Assembly (NCBI RefSeq): GCF_032229225.1
Contig: NZ_CP135076.1
Location: forward strand, 2,337,001 to 2,401,000
Direction of reading: 5' to 3'
Origin: Stakelama saccharophila
GTDB lineage: Bacteria; Pseudomonadota; Alphaproteobacteria; Sphingomonadales; Sphingomonadaceae
Length of the DNA: 64,000 nucleotides
Shown here: piece by piece, positions 27,043-38,831 of the stretch
Layout: each line of letters starts with the position of its first letter
Numbering within the stretch: position 1 is the first letter of the stretch
Notes under the pieces: model-generated
The model's database searches: none
Told to the model about the DNA's origin: nothing
What the model saw: the letters and a program-made list of their open reading frames with translations, nothing else
Translations under genes and position numbers: made by a program

Positions 27043-27792
27043 TCAGACCCGCGTGCTGAACGGCGTGAAATCCGTGCCCGTGTCATACACATCGACGCCC
27101 TCGCGCCGCTTGAGCGCGCCGACCACCAGATAGGTGACGGGCGTCAGCAGCACCTCCCAGCCGACCTTCAGCGCCCACTGCGTCAGGAGCACGGTGAGGA
27201 CGAGGCCGTTCGTCCAGCCTTCCGCGCCCCAGAAGGCAAGCGGATAGAAGATCAGGCTGTCGACGCCTTCGCCAAAGACGGTCGAGCCGATCGTGCGCGT
27301 CCACAGCATCCGTCCGCCGGTCCAGACCTTCATCTTCGCCATGACGAAGCTGTTGACGAACTCGCCCGCCCAGAAGGCGCAGATCGAGGCGGCGACGATG
27401 CGCGGCACCTGGCCGAAAACGGCTTCATAGGCAGTCTGGTTGGTCCAGCCCGGCGCCGGGGGCAGCGCCACGACGATCCAGGCCATGACCGCCATGAACA
27501 CGACCGCACCGAACCCGGCCCAGATCACCCGGCGCGCGCGGGCATAGCCATATACCTCGGTCAGCACGTCGCCCAGCACATAGGACACCGGAAAGAACAG
27601 GATGCCCGCACCGAACGGCCAATCGCCGATCAACGGCAGGTCGACCGTCGCCACCTTGCCCGCGCCGATCACATTCGACAGCAACAGGATGGTGACGAAC
27701 GCCGCCATGAGAAAATCAAAATAGCGAAAATGCCCGCCGGCCATGGCGCCGGCATCGACGCGCCGAAGCGTGCGGTGATCCCCCTGGTCCAT
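27043..27792 (-). CDS. Queuosine precursor transporter (YhhQ/VUT family)
   Basis: A 249-residue inner-membrane protein with about six hydrophobic helices. Family marks include FFPVSYVLGDVLTEVYGYARAR, FWAGEFVNSFVMAKMKVWT and TIGSTVFGEGVDSLIFY. The family imports preQ0 or related precursors for tRNA queuosine. A second possible start is Met17. It lies just before tRNA-Arg(TCT) on the other strand. Confidence 0.88.
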   Translation of the reverse strand: MDQGDHRTLRRVDAGAMAGGHFRYFDFLMAAFVTILLLSNVIGAGKVATVDLPLIGDWPFGAGILFFPVSYVLGDVLTEVYGYARARRVIWAGFGAVVFMAVMAWIVVALPPAPGWTNQTAYEAVFGQVPRIVAASICAFWAGEFVNSFVMAKMKVWTGGRMLWTRTIGSTVFGEGVDSLIFYPLAFWGAEGWTNGLVLTVLLTQWALKVGWEVLLTPVTYLVVGALKRREGVDVYDTGTDFTPFSTRV

Positions 27793-27850
27793 GCCGCGGT
27801 TATGATCGCCGTTTCGCGACGCCGCAATTGCCGTTATGGCACTGGGATAC

Positions 27851-27927
27851 GCGCCCGTAGCTCAGTCGGATAGAGCACGAGACTTCTAATCTTGAGGCCG
27901 CTGGTTCGAATCCAGCCGGGCGCGCCA
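27851..27927 (+). tRNA. tRNA-Arg (anticodon TCT)
   Basis: A 77-nt cloverleaf with acceptor GCGCCCG/CGGGCGC, anticodon loop CTTCTAA, T-arm containing GGTTCGAATCC and an encoded CCA. The TCT anticodon reads AGA/AGG codons, which are rare in this GC-rich genome. Confidence 0.97.
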
Positions 27928-28131
27928 TTTCCGGTTCGGTCATCGTTCGGTCTGCGCCGATTCAAGATGCGCTTTCGACAGATGTGAACCAATACCCTGT
28001 ACGGACTGGCCAGCGCGATCTCGCGCAAGGGCCACCAAATCGCTGCTAAACAACGCTTCTTTCGACGGTCGGGAACGAAAGCTCCGTTCAGCCTTTAATG
28101 ATGCGGGTTTGGTAGAGCGAACGGTATTTGC

Positions 28132-28485
28132 GTGGAACAGTCGACGGTGCGGTCGCTGCGGTCGGGACCGCGGCACAAGGTGTTTCTGCCGGCAGAAGCG
28201 GAATTCGGGCAGGCGCGCCACCGCGTGCATCTGCTCGATCTGTCGCGTGGCGGTGCCCTGCTCCACAGCGAAACGCCGCCACATTACAACGACCATATCC
28301 TGCTGCTGGCCGGGCCGATCACGCGGCGGGCGCGGGTGACGCGCGTTCTGGACCGCAAGATCGGCATCGCGTTCGTGGCACCGCTCAGCGAAGAGGAACT
28401 GCGCGATATCCTCGAAGAGCATCAGACAATGCTGCTGCACCACCGCGAGCGGATGGCGATGCACGATCAATCGGTGATTCGCTGA
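28132..28485 (+). CDS. PilZ-domain protein
   Basis: A 117-residue single-domain protein. The c-di-GMP binding signature is present: an early Arg-rich stretch (RSLRSGPRHKV) and LLDLSRGGALL, matching the D/N-x-S-x-x-G motif. A C-terminal helix follows (SEEELRDILEEHQTMLL). Likely a c-di-GMP effector; partner unknown. GTG start at 28132. Two GGDEF/EAL proteins are encoded elsewhere in the window but not next to it. Confidence 0.85.
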   Translation: MEQSTVRSLRSGPRHKVFLPAEAEFGQARHRVHLLDLSRGGALLHSETPPHYNDHILLLAGPITRRARVTRVLDRKIGIAFVAPLSEEELRDILEEHQTMLLHHRERMAMHDQSVIR

Positions 28486-28541
28486 ACGACGCCTAGTACG
28501 TTTCCCGACGCGGTCGAACGTGGCGCCGCGTCCGTAATCCC

Positions 28542-28565
28542 GGGCTCCTGCTTTCGCAGGAGCCC
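28542..28565. terminator. Hairpin between convergent genes, possible terminator
   Basis: A perfect 10-bp stem GGGCTCCTGC/GCAGGAGCCC with loop TTTC. It lies between the PilZ gene (+) and the L,D-transpeptidase gene (-). No U-tract follows on either strand, so function is uncertain. Confidence 0.5.
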
Positions 28566-28598
28566 ATGCGAAGTGATGCGACCTAATCGGGAAATGCG

Positions 28599-29264
28599 CT
28601 AATTTGCCGAAATCGGCTGGACGACAGCGCGGTTGCGGTCGAACACCGTCGCGCCGGCCGGCGCGAACGCGACGTGATCGTCGGTCACGATAGCATAGCG
28701 GTCGCCTTCATAGTCCGAAATGTCAGCAACCAGCCGGGGCGGCGGGGGCGGATCGTAATGTTCCGGCGCGGCCTGATTCGTCACCAGCACCGGCGTATCG
28801 AGGCTGGTCAGGGCATAAAGTTTCTTGGCGAAGGCGCGCGGCATACGGATACAGCCATGCGACGCCGGACGGCCCGGCAGATAGCCGGCGTGCATCGCGA
28901 TGCCCGACCAGGTCAACCGCTGCATGAACGGCATCGGCGCATCCGAATAGAGATTCGAGCGATGGAAAATATTCTTTTCCAGAATGAGAAACTCGCCCGT
29001 CGGCGTTGCCTTGCCGGGCTTGCCGGTAGAGACGGTCGTGGCGCCGATGAGTTCGCCGCCGCGATAGACGAACAGTCGCTGCATCGGCAGGCTCACGACG
29101 ATTTCCACCTCGCCTTCGCCGGGATCGGCCGCCCAGAGCGACTGGCCGGTCGCAAGCCGGTTCGCGGCGGCGATCGTTACGGGCCCTGAGCCGGCCCGCG
29201 CCGACGCCGCCACGCTCGTCAGCGCGAATCCCAGGGCAATGGAAAGCCCGATGGTGCGGGGCAT
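28599..29264 (-). CDS. L,D-transpeptidase, YkuD family, exported
   Basis: A 221-residue periplasmic protein with signal peptide (IGLSIALGFALTSVAASARA). The YkuD domain starts near residue 50 (EIVVSLPMQRLFVYRGGELI) and has the catalytic signature HAGYLPGRPASHGCIRMP (His and Cys). Such enzymes form 3-3 cross-links in peptidoglycan or attach proteins to it. The region after residue 170 is proline-rich. The ATG at 29264 has a GGGAGA site 7 bases upstream; a GTG 6 bases earlier is less well placed. Confidence 0.9.
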   Translation of the reverse strand: MPRTIGLSIALGFALTSVAASARAGSGPVTIAAANRLATGQSLWAADPGEGEVEIVVSLPMQRLFVYRGGELIGATTVSTGKPGKATPTGEFLILEKNIFHRSNLYSDAPMPFMQRLTWSGIAMHAGYLPGRPASHGCIRMPRAFAKKLYALTSLDTPVLVTNQAAPEHYDPPPPPRLVADISDYEGDRYAIVTDDHVAFAPAGATVFDRNRAVVQPISAN

Positions 29265-29402
29265 GAACACTCTCCCGATAACAGGCGGTCCGGAAGGGGG
29301 CGGAAAACGCCTCCTTTTTGCGCTATAGCATGGTTAACGCAAGATCAGCGCCTCCGGCTCCCGTCCCGTGCTGGCACGATCCGTGCTACAATTGGATCCG
29401 CC

Positions 29403-30122
29403 ATGCCTTTCTGCCCTACGCCTTCGCTGGACCGCCGTTCGCTGCTGCGGATGTCGTTGCTGGTCACCGGGTCCGTCCTGGCGGACGGATGCGTCCCGGA
29501 TGTATCCGAGCCGGATCGGACCGCGCGCTCCCGTCCAACGGCGCCGGCCGGCGTCGATCCCGTCCTGTTCGCCCAAGCGGTGCAGGCCTTGCACGAGCAC
29601 GGTGCCGACATTCCCCGTCAGGACAGAATCGGCATCGCCGATTTCAGCCTGTTTTCGGCTGCACCGCGTTTCCATCTGATCGACCTGCGGCACGGCACGG
29701 CGCACACTCTCCGCGTGACGCACGGTAGCGGATCGGACCCCGCGCACACCGGATTCCTGCAGCATTTCTCCAACCGGTCCGGTTCCAACGCGACGTCGCG
29801 CGGCGTTTATCGTACCGACGATTATTATACCGGCGAGCATGGCCGATCCCAGCGGCTCACCGGGCTGGATCCGACCAACGACAACGCCATGGACCGGGCC
29901 ATCGTCATCCACGCCGCCTGGTATGCGGAACCGGAAATGATTGCGCAGCACGGCAAGCTCGGCCGCAGTCAGGGATGCTTCGCCGTGGCCGAGGCCGATC
30001 TCGACACGGTGTTCGCCGTGCTGGGCCAGGGACGGATGCTGTATGCCGGTCGCGGTGAACGCGCTCGCAGCGTCCAACCCGCTGGCGCGCCTGAACTTTC
30101 GCCGCTACATCGGCGTACATGA
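29403..30122 (+). CDS. Murein L,D-transpeptidase catalytic domain family protein (YkuD_2 type)
   Basis: A 239-residue exported protein with twin arginines at the N-terminus (LDRRSLLRMSLLVTG). The catalytic domain has RFHLIDLRHG, HGSGSDP, a conserved IVIHAAWYA His and GRSQGCFAV with the Cys nucleophile, matching the YkuD_2 group distinct from classical YkuD. Its end overlaps the pncC start by 4 bases. It is divergent from the other L,D-transpeptidase gene, so two of these enzymes share one promoter region. Confidence 0.82.
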   Translation: MPFCPTPSLDRRSLLRMSLLVTGSVLADGCVPDVSEPDRTARSRPTAPAGVDPVLFAQAVQALHEHGADIPRQDRIGIADFSLFSAAPRFHLIDLRHGTAHTLRVTHGSGSDPAHTGFLQHFSNRSGSNATSRGVYRTDDYYTGEHGRSQRLTGLDPTNDNAMDRAIVIHAAWYAEPEMIAQHGKLGRSQGCFAVAEADLDTVFAVLGQGRMLYAGRGERARSVQPAGAPELSPLHRRT

Positions 30123-30621
30123 CCGAGACCCTGGGCGCGACCATTCCCGACGATGTCGAACGTGCGGTGCATGCGGTGTTGAAGACGGCTTGCGACCGCT
30201 CACTGACCTTGACCGCGGCCGAAAGCTGCACGGGCGGGCTGCTCGCCTCGCTCCTGACCGACGTGGAAGGCGCCAGCCATGCCTTCGAACGCGGGTTCGT
30301 GGTCTATTCCAAGGAGGCGAAGTGCGAGCTTCTGCACATCGCACCCGAACGGATCGATCGCTGCGGCGCGGTCAGCCGCGAAGTCGCGCTGGCGATGGCG
30401 GAGGGGGCGCTCGCCGCCTCCCATGCCGACATCGCGCTGTCCATCACCGGCTTTGCCGGGCCGGCCGGGTCTGATGACGAACCGGGCCTGGTGCATCTCG
30501 CCTGCGCCCGTCATGGCCGCGAAACCCGCGCGCGCGAGGAGCATTTCGGCGATATCGGCCGCGGGCCGACGCGGATCGCGGCCATTCGTACCGCGCTGGA
30601 AATGATCTCGGAGATGCTGGC

Positions 30622-30625
<4 letters not shown>
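30119..30625 (+). CDS. pncC: Nicotinamide-nucleotide amidohydrolase (CinA C-terminal family)
   Basis: A 168-residue stand-alone CinA C-terminal domain protein deamidating NMN to nicotinate mononucleotide in pyridine nucleotide recycling. Signatures: TLTAAESCTGGLLASLLTDV with the catalytic Ser, the YSKEAKCELL segment and SITGFAGPAG. The NAD synthetase gene follows with a GTGA overlap, giving a two-gene NAD salvage/synthesis unit. Confidence 0.9.
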
Positions 30626-32682
<2,057 letters not shown>

Positions 32683-32852
32683 CGCGCGGCGGTTCGCGCA
32701 ACGGTGCTTTCCGCTATGCGGAATGACCGGCCGATCGCGTTCGGGCCGGAGACGCCCTAGCCATTCTGCGCGCCCGGCCCTATCTCGCTCCTTCGTTTCC
32801 AGCCGGCGGCGCGCCTTCCCCGTGCGGCCGGCCTGTCGTCATTGGAGCAAGG

Positions 32853-33119
32853 ATGGACCGCGACACCCGTCTCAAACGCCTGCGCTTCCGCGCCTGGCAC
32901 CGCGGCACGAAGGAAGCCGACCTGATGATCGGGGGGTTCTTCGACGCGCATCACCTCGCCTGGAGCGATGCCGATATCGACTGGTTCGAGACCTTTCTGG
33001 AGGAACAGGATGTCGACATCATGGCCTGGGCGATGGGCGTGCAGCCGGTGCCGCGCAAGTATCAAGGGCCGATGATGGATAGCCTCAAGACCCTGACCTA
33101 CGTGCCGATTTCGCGCTGA
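32853..33119 (+). CDS. sdhE: FAD assembly factor SdhE
   Basis: An 88-residue small helical protein that promotes covalent attachment of FAD to succinate dehydrogenase SdhA. The RGxxE motif is visible in WHRGTKEADL near residue 19. It also has FETFLEEQDVDIMAW. Length is typical. It is followed by an inverted repeat and then mfd. The ribosome site GAGCAAGGA precedes the ATG. Confidence 0.93.
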   Translation: MDRDTRLKRLRFRAWHRGTKEADLMIGGFFDAHHLAWSDADIDWFETFLEEQDVDIMAWAMGVQPVPRKYQGPMMDSLKTLTYVPISR

Positions 33120-33137
33120 TACCAAGGACCACCTTCT

Positions 33138-33218
33138 CCGTTCGCCCTGAGCTTGTCAAAGGGCTGTTCTTCTTCTCCATCAAGAAAGGCAGTGCTTCGA
33201 CAGGCTCAGCACGAGCGG
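33138..33218. repeat. Type-A inverted repeat, copy 4 (sdhE / mfd gap)
   Basis: The left arm CCGTTCGCCCTGAGCTTGTC and the right arm GCTTCGACAGGCTCAGCACG pair imperfectly. It covers nearly the whole gap; its right end lies 7 bases before the mfd GTG. Confidence 0.85.
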
Positions 33219-33225
33219 AGACGGA

Positions 33226-36200
33226 GTGCCGAAAAAACCTTCCGATATGCCCGACCTGAAAACCATCATCTCGGCCGCGAAGCCGCTCACCCTTGCCGGC
33301 GTTCCGACCGGCTTCCTGCCCTCGCTGCTCGCCGATCTGGCGCGGGCGGCATCCGGCGGCGCGGTGTTCGTGGCGCCCGACGAGGCGGCGATGCGCGCGG
33401 TGCTGTCGACCGCGCCCTATTTCGCGCCCGAGCTGGAGGCGATCGGCTATCCGGCATGGGATTGCCTGCCCTATGACCGCGCCTCGCCGACGCTGCGCAC
33501 TATGTCGGAGCGGCTGGCGGCGCTCCACGCGCTCCAGACGCCGGCGAGGAAGCCGCGCCTGTTCGTCACCACCGTCAACGCCGCGACGCAGCGCACGCTC
33601 ACCCGCTTCCGCGTGCGCCAGCTCGTCGCGCGCCTCGCGCCGGGCGAGCGTATCTCGCTCGCCAAGCTGGCGGAACTGCTCCAGGCCAACGGCTATATCC
33701 GCGTCGACACCGTCGCCGATGCCGGCGAGTTCGCGATCCGCGGCGGGCTGGTCGACCTGTTCCCGTCCGGCTCCGAAAACGGCTTGCGGCTCGATTTCTT
33801 CGGCGACGAGATCGAGAGCGTGCGCAGCTTCGACCCCGCCGACCAGCGCACCATCGGCCGCATCGACGGCTTCACGTTGCTGCCCGCATCCGAAGCGCTG
33901 CTCGACGAGGACAGCATCAAACGATTCCGCGCCCGTTATCGCGAAAAATTCGGCGCCACCGCAACCGGCGACCCGCTCTACCAGGCGATCTCCGACGGAC
34001 GCCGCCTCGCCGGCATGGAGCATTGGCTGCCGCTGTTCGAGGAGCGGCTGGAAACGTTGTTCGACCACCTGCCGGGCGATGCCGTGATCGTGCGCGACGC
34101 CGGCGATGCGGGCGCGGCCGAGGCGCGGTTCGACGCCGTCGCCGACTATTTCGCCAATCGCGAGCGCGCGCAGTCGAACGATCCCGGCAGCTATCGTCCG
34201 CTCGGGCCCGAACAACTCTATCTGACCGCCGAAGCGTGGCGGGCAAAGCTCGATGCGGCGCCGGCGCACCTGACCTCGCCCTTCCACGAACCCGAAAGCG
34301 CCACCGTGCTCGATTTCGGCGTCGACGGTCCGCGCGATTTCGCGCCCGAACGCGCGAGCGGCGCGAATGTCTATGACGCCGTCGTCGCGCACCTTTCCGA
34401 CCTTCGCAAACAGGGCCGCAAACCCGTGCTTGCCAGCTATTCGCAAGGCGCGCGCGAACGGCTCGGCGGCTTGCTGCGCGAGCATGGGCTGACCGGGCTG
34501 GCGGAGGCCGATGGCTGGCATAACGCTCTGGGCGTTGCAGCCAGGGGCGTGGCGCAGATGGTGCTACCGCTCGATCACGGTTTCACCACCCCGGACATCG
34601 CGGTGCTGACCGAGCAGGACATGCTCGGCGACCGCCTCGTCCGCCGCCGCAAGCGCAAGAAGTCAACCGACGCGTTCCTCAGCGAACTGGCGACGCTGTC
34701 GGTCGGCGACCTCGTCGTCCATGTCGAGCATGGCATCGGGCGATATGAGGGGCTGACCTCGATCCCCGTCGGCCAAAGCCCGCACGACTGCGTGGCGCTG
34801 AGCTATGCCGGCGGCGACAAGCTCTATGTCCCGGTCGAAAATCTCGAAGTGCTGTCGCGCTACGGATCGAGCGAGGAAGGCGCCAGCCTCGACAAGCTGG
34901 GCGGCGAGGCGTGGCAGCGGCGCAAGTCGAAGATGAAGGAGCGCATCCGCGAGATCGCGGGTGAACTCATCGCCACCGCCGCGCAGCGCGCACTGCGCAA
35001 GGCCGAGGCCGTCGAGCCCGATGCCGGCGGCTATCCGGCGTTCGTCGACCGCTTCCCCTTCGAGGAAACCGAGGATCAGGACCGCGCCATCGCCGATGCG
35101 CTCGAAGACCTGGGCGCCGGCCGGCCGATGGACCGTCTGATCGTCGGCGATGTCGGCTTCGGCAAGACCGAGGTTGCGCTGCGCGCCGCCTTCGTCGCGG
35201 CGATGGCGGGAATGCAGGTCGCCGTGGTCTGCCCGACGACGCTGCTCGCGCGGCAGCACGTCATGAACTTCACCCAGCGATTCGAGGGCTTCCCGGTCAA
35301 TATCGGGCGCCTGTCGCGCCTCGTTCCCGCCGCCGAGGCGAAGGCGACCAAGGAAGGGCTGGCGAACGGCCAGATCGACATCGTCGTCGGCACCCATGCG
35401 CTGCTCGCCAAGACGATCGATTTCAAGCGTCTCGGCCTCGTCATCGTCGACGAGGAGCAGCGTTTCGGCGTGACGCACAAGGAACGGCTGAAGGCGCTTC
35501 GGGCCGATGTCCACGTCCTCACCCTCACCGCCACGCCGATCCCGCGCACCTTGCAGATGGCGATGTCGGGCCTGCGCGAACTGTCGGTGATCCAGACCCC
35601 GCCGGTCGACCGTCTGGCCGTGCGGACCTATGTGATGCCGTGGGATCCGGTGGTGCTGCGCGAGGCGCTGTTGCGCGAGCATTATCGCGGCGGGCAGACC
35701 TATTTCGTCACCCCGCGCGTCGCCGACCTGCCCGATCTCGAACAATATCTGCGCGAGGAGGTGCCCGAGGTCAGCTATGTCGTCGCGCACGGCCAGATGT
35801 CGCCGACCGAGGTCGAGGAGCGGATGTCGGCCTTTTACGACAAGCGCTACGACGTGCTCCTGTCGACGACGATCGTCGAAAGCGGGCTCGACATTCCGAG
35901 CGCCAACACCATGATCATCAACCGCGCCGACAAGTTCGGCCTCGCCCAGCTCTATCAGCTTCGCGGGCGCGTCGGCCGGTCGAAGACACGCGCTTACGCC
36001 TATCTGACCACGTCCGAGCGGCAGATGACCGACGCTGCGGAAAAGCGGCTCAAGGTGTTGTCGGACCTCGATTCGCTCGGCGCCGGTTTCCAGCTCGCCA
36101 GCCACGATCTCGACATTCGCGGCGCGGGCAACCTGCTGGGCGACGAACAGTCGGGACATATCAAGGAGGTCGGCTACGAACTCTACCAGTCGATGCTCGA

Positions 36201-36699
36201 GGACGCGATCCTGGAAGCGAAATCGGGCGGACTGGCCGAGGCGAGACGCGAATTCTCCCCGCAGATCACCGTCGATGCGCCGATCCTGATACCGGAGGAC
36301 TATGTCCCCGATCTCGACCTGCGCATGGGGCTGTACCGCCGCCTCAACGATGTCGAGGACAAGCAGGGCATCGAGGCATTCGCCGCCGAACTGATCGACC
36401 GCTTCGGCAAGCTGCCGTCCGAAACCGAGAACCTGCTGCGCCTGATCGAGACGAAGCTGAATGCGAAAAAGGCCTGCATCGCCAAGATCGACCTCGGCCC
36501 GCGCGGCGCGCTCGTGACCTTCCACGAGGACACCTTCCCCAATGTGGAAGGGCTGCTCGGCTATGTGGAACGGCTCAAGGACACGGCGAAGCTGCGTCCC
36601 GACATGAAGCTCGTCATCAACCGCGCCTGGGGCGACCCCAAATCGCGCCTCAACGGCGCACTGCAATTGTCGCGCGGACTGGCGAAGGCGGCGGGGTGA
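33226..36699 (+). CDS. mfd: Transcription-repair coupling factor Mfd
   Basis: A 1157-residue ATP-dependent translocase that removes stalled RNA polymerase and recruits UvrA. Order: UvrB-like N-terminal domains, RNA polymerase-interacting domain near 490-580 (VGDLVVHVEHGIGRYEGL), RecG-like motor with Walker A VGDVGFGKTEVAL near 640 and VDEEQRFGVTH near 740, motif TATPIPRTLQMA, the RGRVGRSKTRAYAYL motif, and C-terminal domain. Full length. GTG at 33226 is chosen; an ATG at 33247 (MPDLKTII) is a realistic alternative because the repeat crowds the ribosome site. Confidence 0.95.
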   Translation: MPKKPSDMPDLKTIISAAKPLTLAGVPTGFLPSLLADLARAASGGAVFVAPDEAAMRAVLSTAPYFAPELEAIGYPAWDCLPYDRASPTLRTMSERLAALHALQTPARKPRLFVTTVNAATQRTLTRFRVRQLVARLAPGERISLAKLAELLQANGYIRVDTVADAGEFAIRGGLVDLFPSGSENGLRLDFFGDEIESVRSFDPADQRTIGRIDGFTLLPASEALLDEDSIKRFRARYREKFGATATGDPLYQAISDGRRLAGMEHWLPLFEERLETLFDHLPGDAVIVRDAGDAGAAEARFDAVADYFANRERAQSNDPGSYRPLGPEQLYLTAEAWRAKLDAAPAHLTSPFHEPESATVLDFGVDGPRDFAPERASGANVYDAVVAHLSDLRKQGRKPVLASYSQGARERLGGLLREHGLTGLAEADGWHNALGVAARGVAQMVLPLDHGFTTPDIAVLTEQDMLGDRLVRRRKRKKSTDAFLSELATLSVGDLVVHVEHGIGRYEGLTSIPVGQSPHDCVALSYAGGDKLYVPVENLEVLSRYGSSEEGASLDKLGGEAWQRRKSKMKERIREIAGELIATAAQRALRKAEAVEPDAGGYPAFVDRFPFEETEDQDRAIADALEDLGAGRPMDRLIVGDVGFGKTEVALRAAFVAAMAGMQVAVVCPTTLLARQHVMNFTQRFEGFPVNIGRLSRLVPAAEAKATKEGLANGQIDIVVGTHALLAKTIDFKRLGLVIVDEEQRFGVTHKERLKALRADVHVLTLTATPIPRTLQMAMSGLRELSVIQTPPVDRLAVRTYVMPWDPVVLREALLREHYRGGQTYFVTPRVADLPDLEQYLREEVPEVSYVVAHGQMSPTEVEERMSAFYDKRYDVLLSTTIVESGLDIPSANTMIINRADKFGLAQLYQLRGRVGRSKTRAYAYLTTSERQMTDAAEKRLKVLSDLDSLGAGFQLASHDLDIRGAGNLLGDEQSGHIKEVGYELYQSMLEDAILEAKSGGLAEARREFSPQITVDAPILIPEDYVPDLDLRMGLYRRLNDVEDKQGIEAFAAELIDRFGKLPSETENLLRLIETKLNAKKACIAKIDLGPRGALVTFHEDTFPNVEGLLGYVERLKDTAKLRPDMKLVINRAWGDPKSRLNGALQLSRGLAKAAG

Positions 36700-36735
36700 C
36701 CCCGCCCGCCTACGGCTTCGGCGGGCCCATGCGGG

Positions 36736-38745
36736 TCATGCCGCCTCTCCCACCAGGCCCTCCAGTGCCGCCGTCGTCAGCGGACCGGCGCAGAGAAATC
36801 CCTGGTAATATTGGCAGCCTTCCTGCGCCAGCAGATCCGCCTGCTCCCGGCTTTCCACGCCTTCGGCAATCACCGAAAGACCGAGCGAACGGGCCATGTC
36901 GATCACGCCGCGCACCACGATCCGGTCGCGGACGCTGCCGGCGATATCCTGCGTCAGCGCGCGGTCGATCTTGAGGTAATCGAGCGGAAGCGCCTTCAGA
37001 TAAGCCAGGCTGGAATAGCCGGTGCCGAAATCGTCGATCGCCACGCGGCATCCGGCGGTGCGCAACTCGGCGAGCAACAGCGCGGCATTGCCGAGTTCGG
37101 CGATCAGGCCGGATTCGGTCACCTCCACCGTCAGGCGCGAGCGGGGAAAGCCGCTGGCGTCGATCCGGCGCAGGATCAGGTCGGCAAATCCGGCCCTGGC
37201 GACGTCCTCGGCCGTGACGTTGATCGACAGACGCAGGCCGGACAGTATCGCGGGCCATGCCGCGGCGGCGCGCAGGGCCACCTCCTGGACGTGGTCGGAC
37301 AGCGCGATGCCGAGTCCGGCACGCTCGGCTGCCGCAAACAGCATTTCCGCGCCGATCTCGCCGAGCGCGGGATGCCGCCAGCGCGCCAACGCCTCGACGC
37401 CGGTGATGACGCCGCTGCCGATGGCGACCTGCGGCTGGAACAGCGTCTCGATCTCCCCCTCTCCAAGCGCCCGACGCAGATCGAGGGCAAGCTGACCGAT
37501 TGATTGCCGCGCCACCGTCTCGGACCGCGGCGTCGCGTCGTTCCCGCGGCCCGATCGCATATCCGCCAGCCGTTCGCCGCCGCGCCGCAGGAATACCGTT
37601 GCATCATCGCCATTGCCGCTCTCCAGGACCGCAATCCTGGCGCCCAGCGGCGCGGTATTGCCGCCCGCCACGAAGGGTCGGGCGAGCAACGTCTCGATCT
37701 GCGCCGCCGCAAGCTCGACGCGGGACAGTCCGTCGTCCGTGATCACCGCAAAATCGGAACCGCCGATCCGCGACACCAGCGTAGCCCGGCCCAGCGTTTC
37801 ATGCGCCGCCTCCACCAGCCGCCGCGCCACGGCGCGCAGCAGCGAATCCCCGGTGGCTTTCCCATAAGCGGTGTTGACGATGCCGAATTGCGTCAGGGAA
37901 ACGAATATTGCCGCAATCGACCGCCCGGCCGCCAGTCGCCGATCGATCCACCGCCGCGCCGTCGCCGCATCACCGGCGCCGGTGAGCCCATCCTCGCGAG
38001 CGATTTCGATATCGGCGCCTTCGTGCACGGGTTCGATCACCGCTTCGATCCGTCCGCCGCGCGGTTCGCGCCGCAAATGGGCGATACCGCGCCCCATTCC
38101 GGGCATATCATGGGCAAAGGCGGTGGTGAGCGCGCCCGCGCGCAGGCGGCGGATCGCAGCATAGGCCGCACGCCGCTCATCCGGCCGCAGCCGGCGCAGC
38201 AATTCCAGCGGGCGCGCGGTTGCTGCGTCCAGCATCGCCGCCAGACCCGGCGCCAGCGCGATGGTGCTGCCGGCTGGATCGTATCGCCAGCCGAGCGCCC
38301 CCTCGCGTTCGGCGATCTGCCGCCAATCGGCGCCGCCGCGCCCGGCCTGCGCCTCGGCGAAGCGCACCGCCGCCACCAGTTCCGTATCGTCCATCGGGCT
38401 CGTCACGAACTGGGTGGCGCCGGCCAACAGAAAGTCCCCCAGCCTGTCGCTGTGTCCGCGCGCAACCACCACGAGCAGCGCTCCGCCGCAAGCACCGACC
38501 GGCCCCGCCAGCAATTCGGTCGCCGCGACGGCTTCCGCAACCGCGCCCCGTGCATCGACGACCGCGACCGCCGCGCCGCTCGCGAGCCAGCGGCGGTCCG
38601 CCCCGCTGCTTCGGCGCGCGGCGATGACCGGCCAGCCCGCTTCGCCGAGTATCGTCGCAAGCTCGTCGCGATGCCGGAACGACAGAACGAACAGGGGCGC
38701 TTGTGTCGCTGCTGTCCGATCCGCCACGCTGTCTCCCGTCCCCAT
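36736..38745 (-). CDS. EAL phosphodiesterase with degenerate GGDEF and receiver-like N-terminus
   Basis: A 669-residue soluble protein. Residues 15-130 resemble a response-regulator receiver, but the usual Lys is missing (TSPMDDTEL), so it may be a pseudo-receiver. The GGDEF site reads RIGGSDFAVI (residues 328-332 GGSDF), lacking the catalytic acidic residue, so cyclase activity is unlikely. The EAL domain is intact: GVEALARW, INVTAEDV, VEVTES, AIDDFGTGYSSL, LKIDRAL and AEGVES. It probably degrades c-di-GMP, with GGDEF perhaps acting as a GTP sensor. Start ATG at 38745. Convergent with mfd. Confidence 0.9.
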   Translation of the reverse strand: MGTGDSVADRTAATQAPLFVLSFRHRDELATILGEAGWPVIAARRSSGADRRWLASGAAVAVVDARGAVAEAVAATELLAGPVGACGGALLVVVARGHSDRLGDFLLAGATQFVTSPMDDTELVAAVRFAEAQAGRGGADWRQIAEREGALGWRYDPAGSTIALAPGLAAMLDAATARPLELLRRLRPDERRAAYAAIRRLRAGALTTAFAHDMPGMGRGIAHLRREPRGGRIEAVIEPVHEGADIEIAREDGLTGAGDAATARRWIDRRLAAGRSIAAIFVSLTQFGIVNTAYGKATGDSLLRAVARRLVEAAHETLGRATLVSRIGGSDFAVITDDGLSRVELAAAQIETLLARPFVAGGNTAPLGARIAVLESGNGDDATVFLRRGGERLADMRSGRGNDATPRSETVARQSIGQLALDLRRALGEGEIETLFQPQVAIGSGVITGVEALARWRHPALGEIGAEMLFAAAERAGLGIALSDHVQEVALRAAAAWPAILSGLRLSINVTAEDVARAGFADLILRRIDASGFPRSRLTVEVTESGLIAELGNAALLLAELRTAGCRVAIDDFGTGYSSLAYLKALPLDYLKIDRALTQDIAGSVRDRIVVRGVIDMARSLGLSVIAEGVESREQADLLAQEGCQYYQGFLCAGPLTTAALEGLVGEAA

Positions 38746-38831
38746 CGGCTCCTGTCTATCGCGTCGCGCGCCTTCTGCCTATCGTCAAAGGCAGGGTTGT
38801 ACGCCCTCCGGCGAAGGCTTAGCTCTGCAAT

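Noticed and set aside
28542..28565. Classical terminator for the PilZ or L,D-transpeptidase gene
   Set aside because: The hairpin is perfect but has no T-tract on either side, so it is listed only as a possible terminator.
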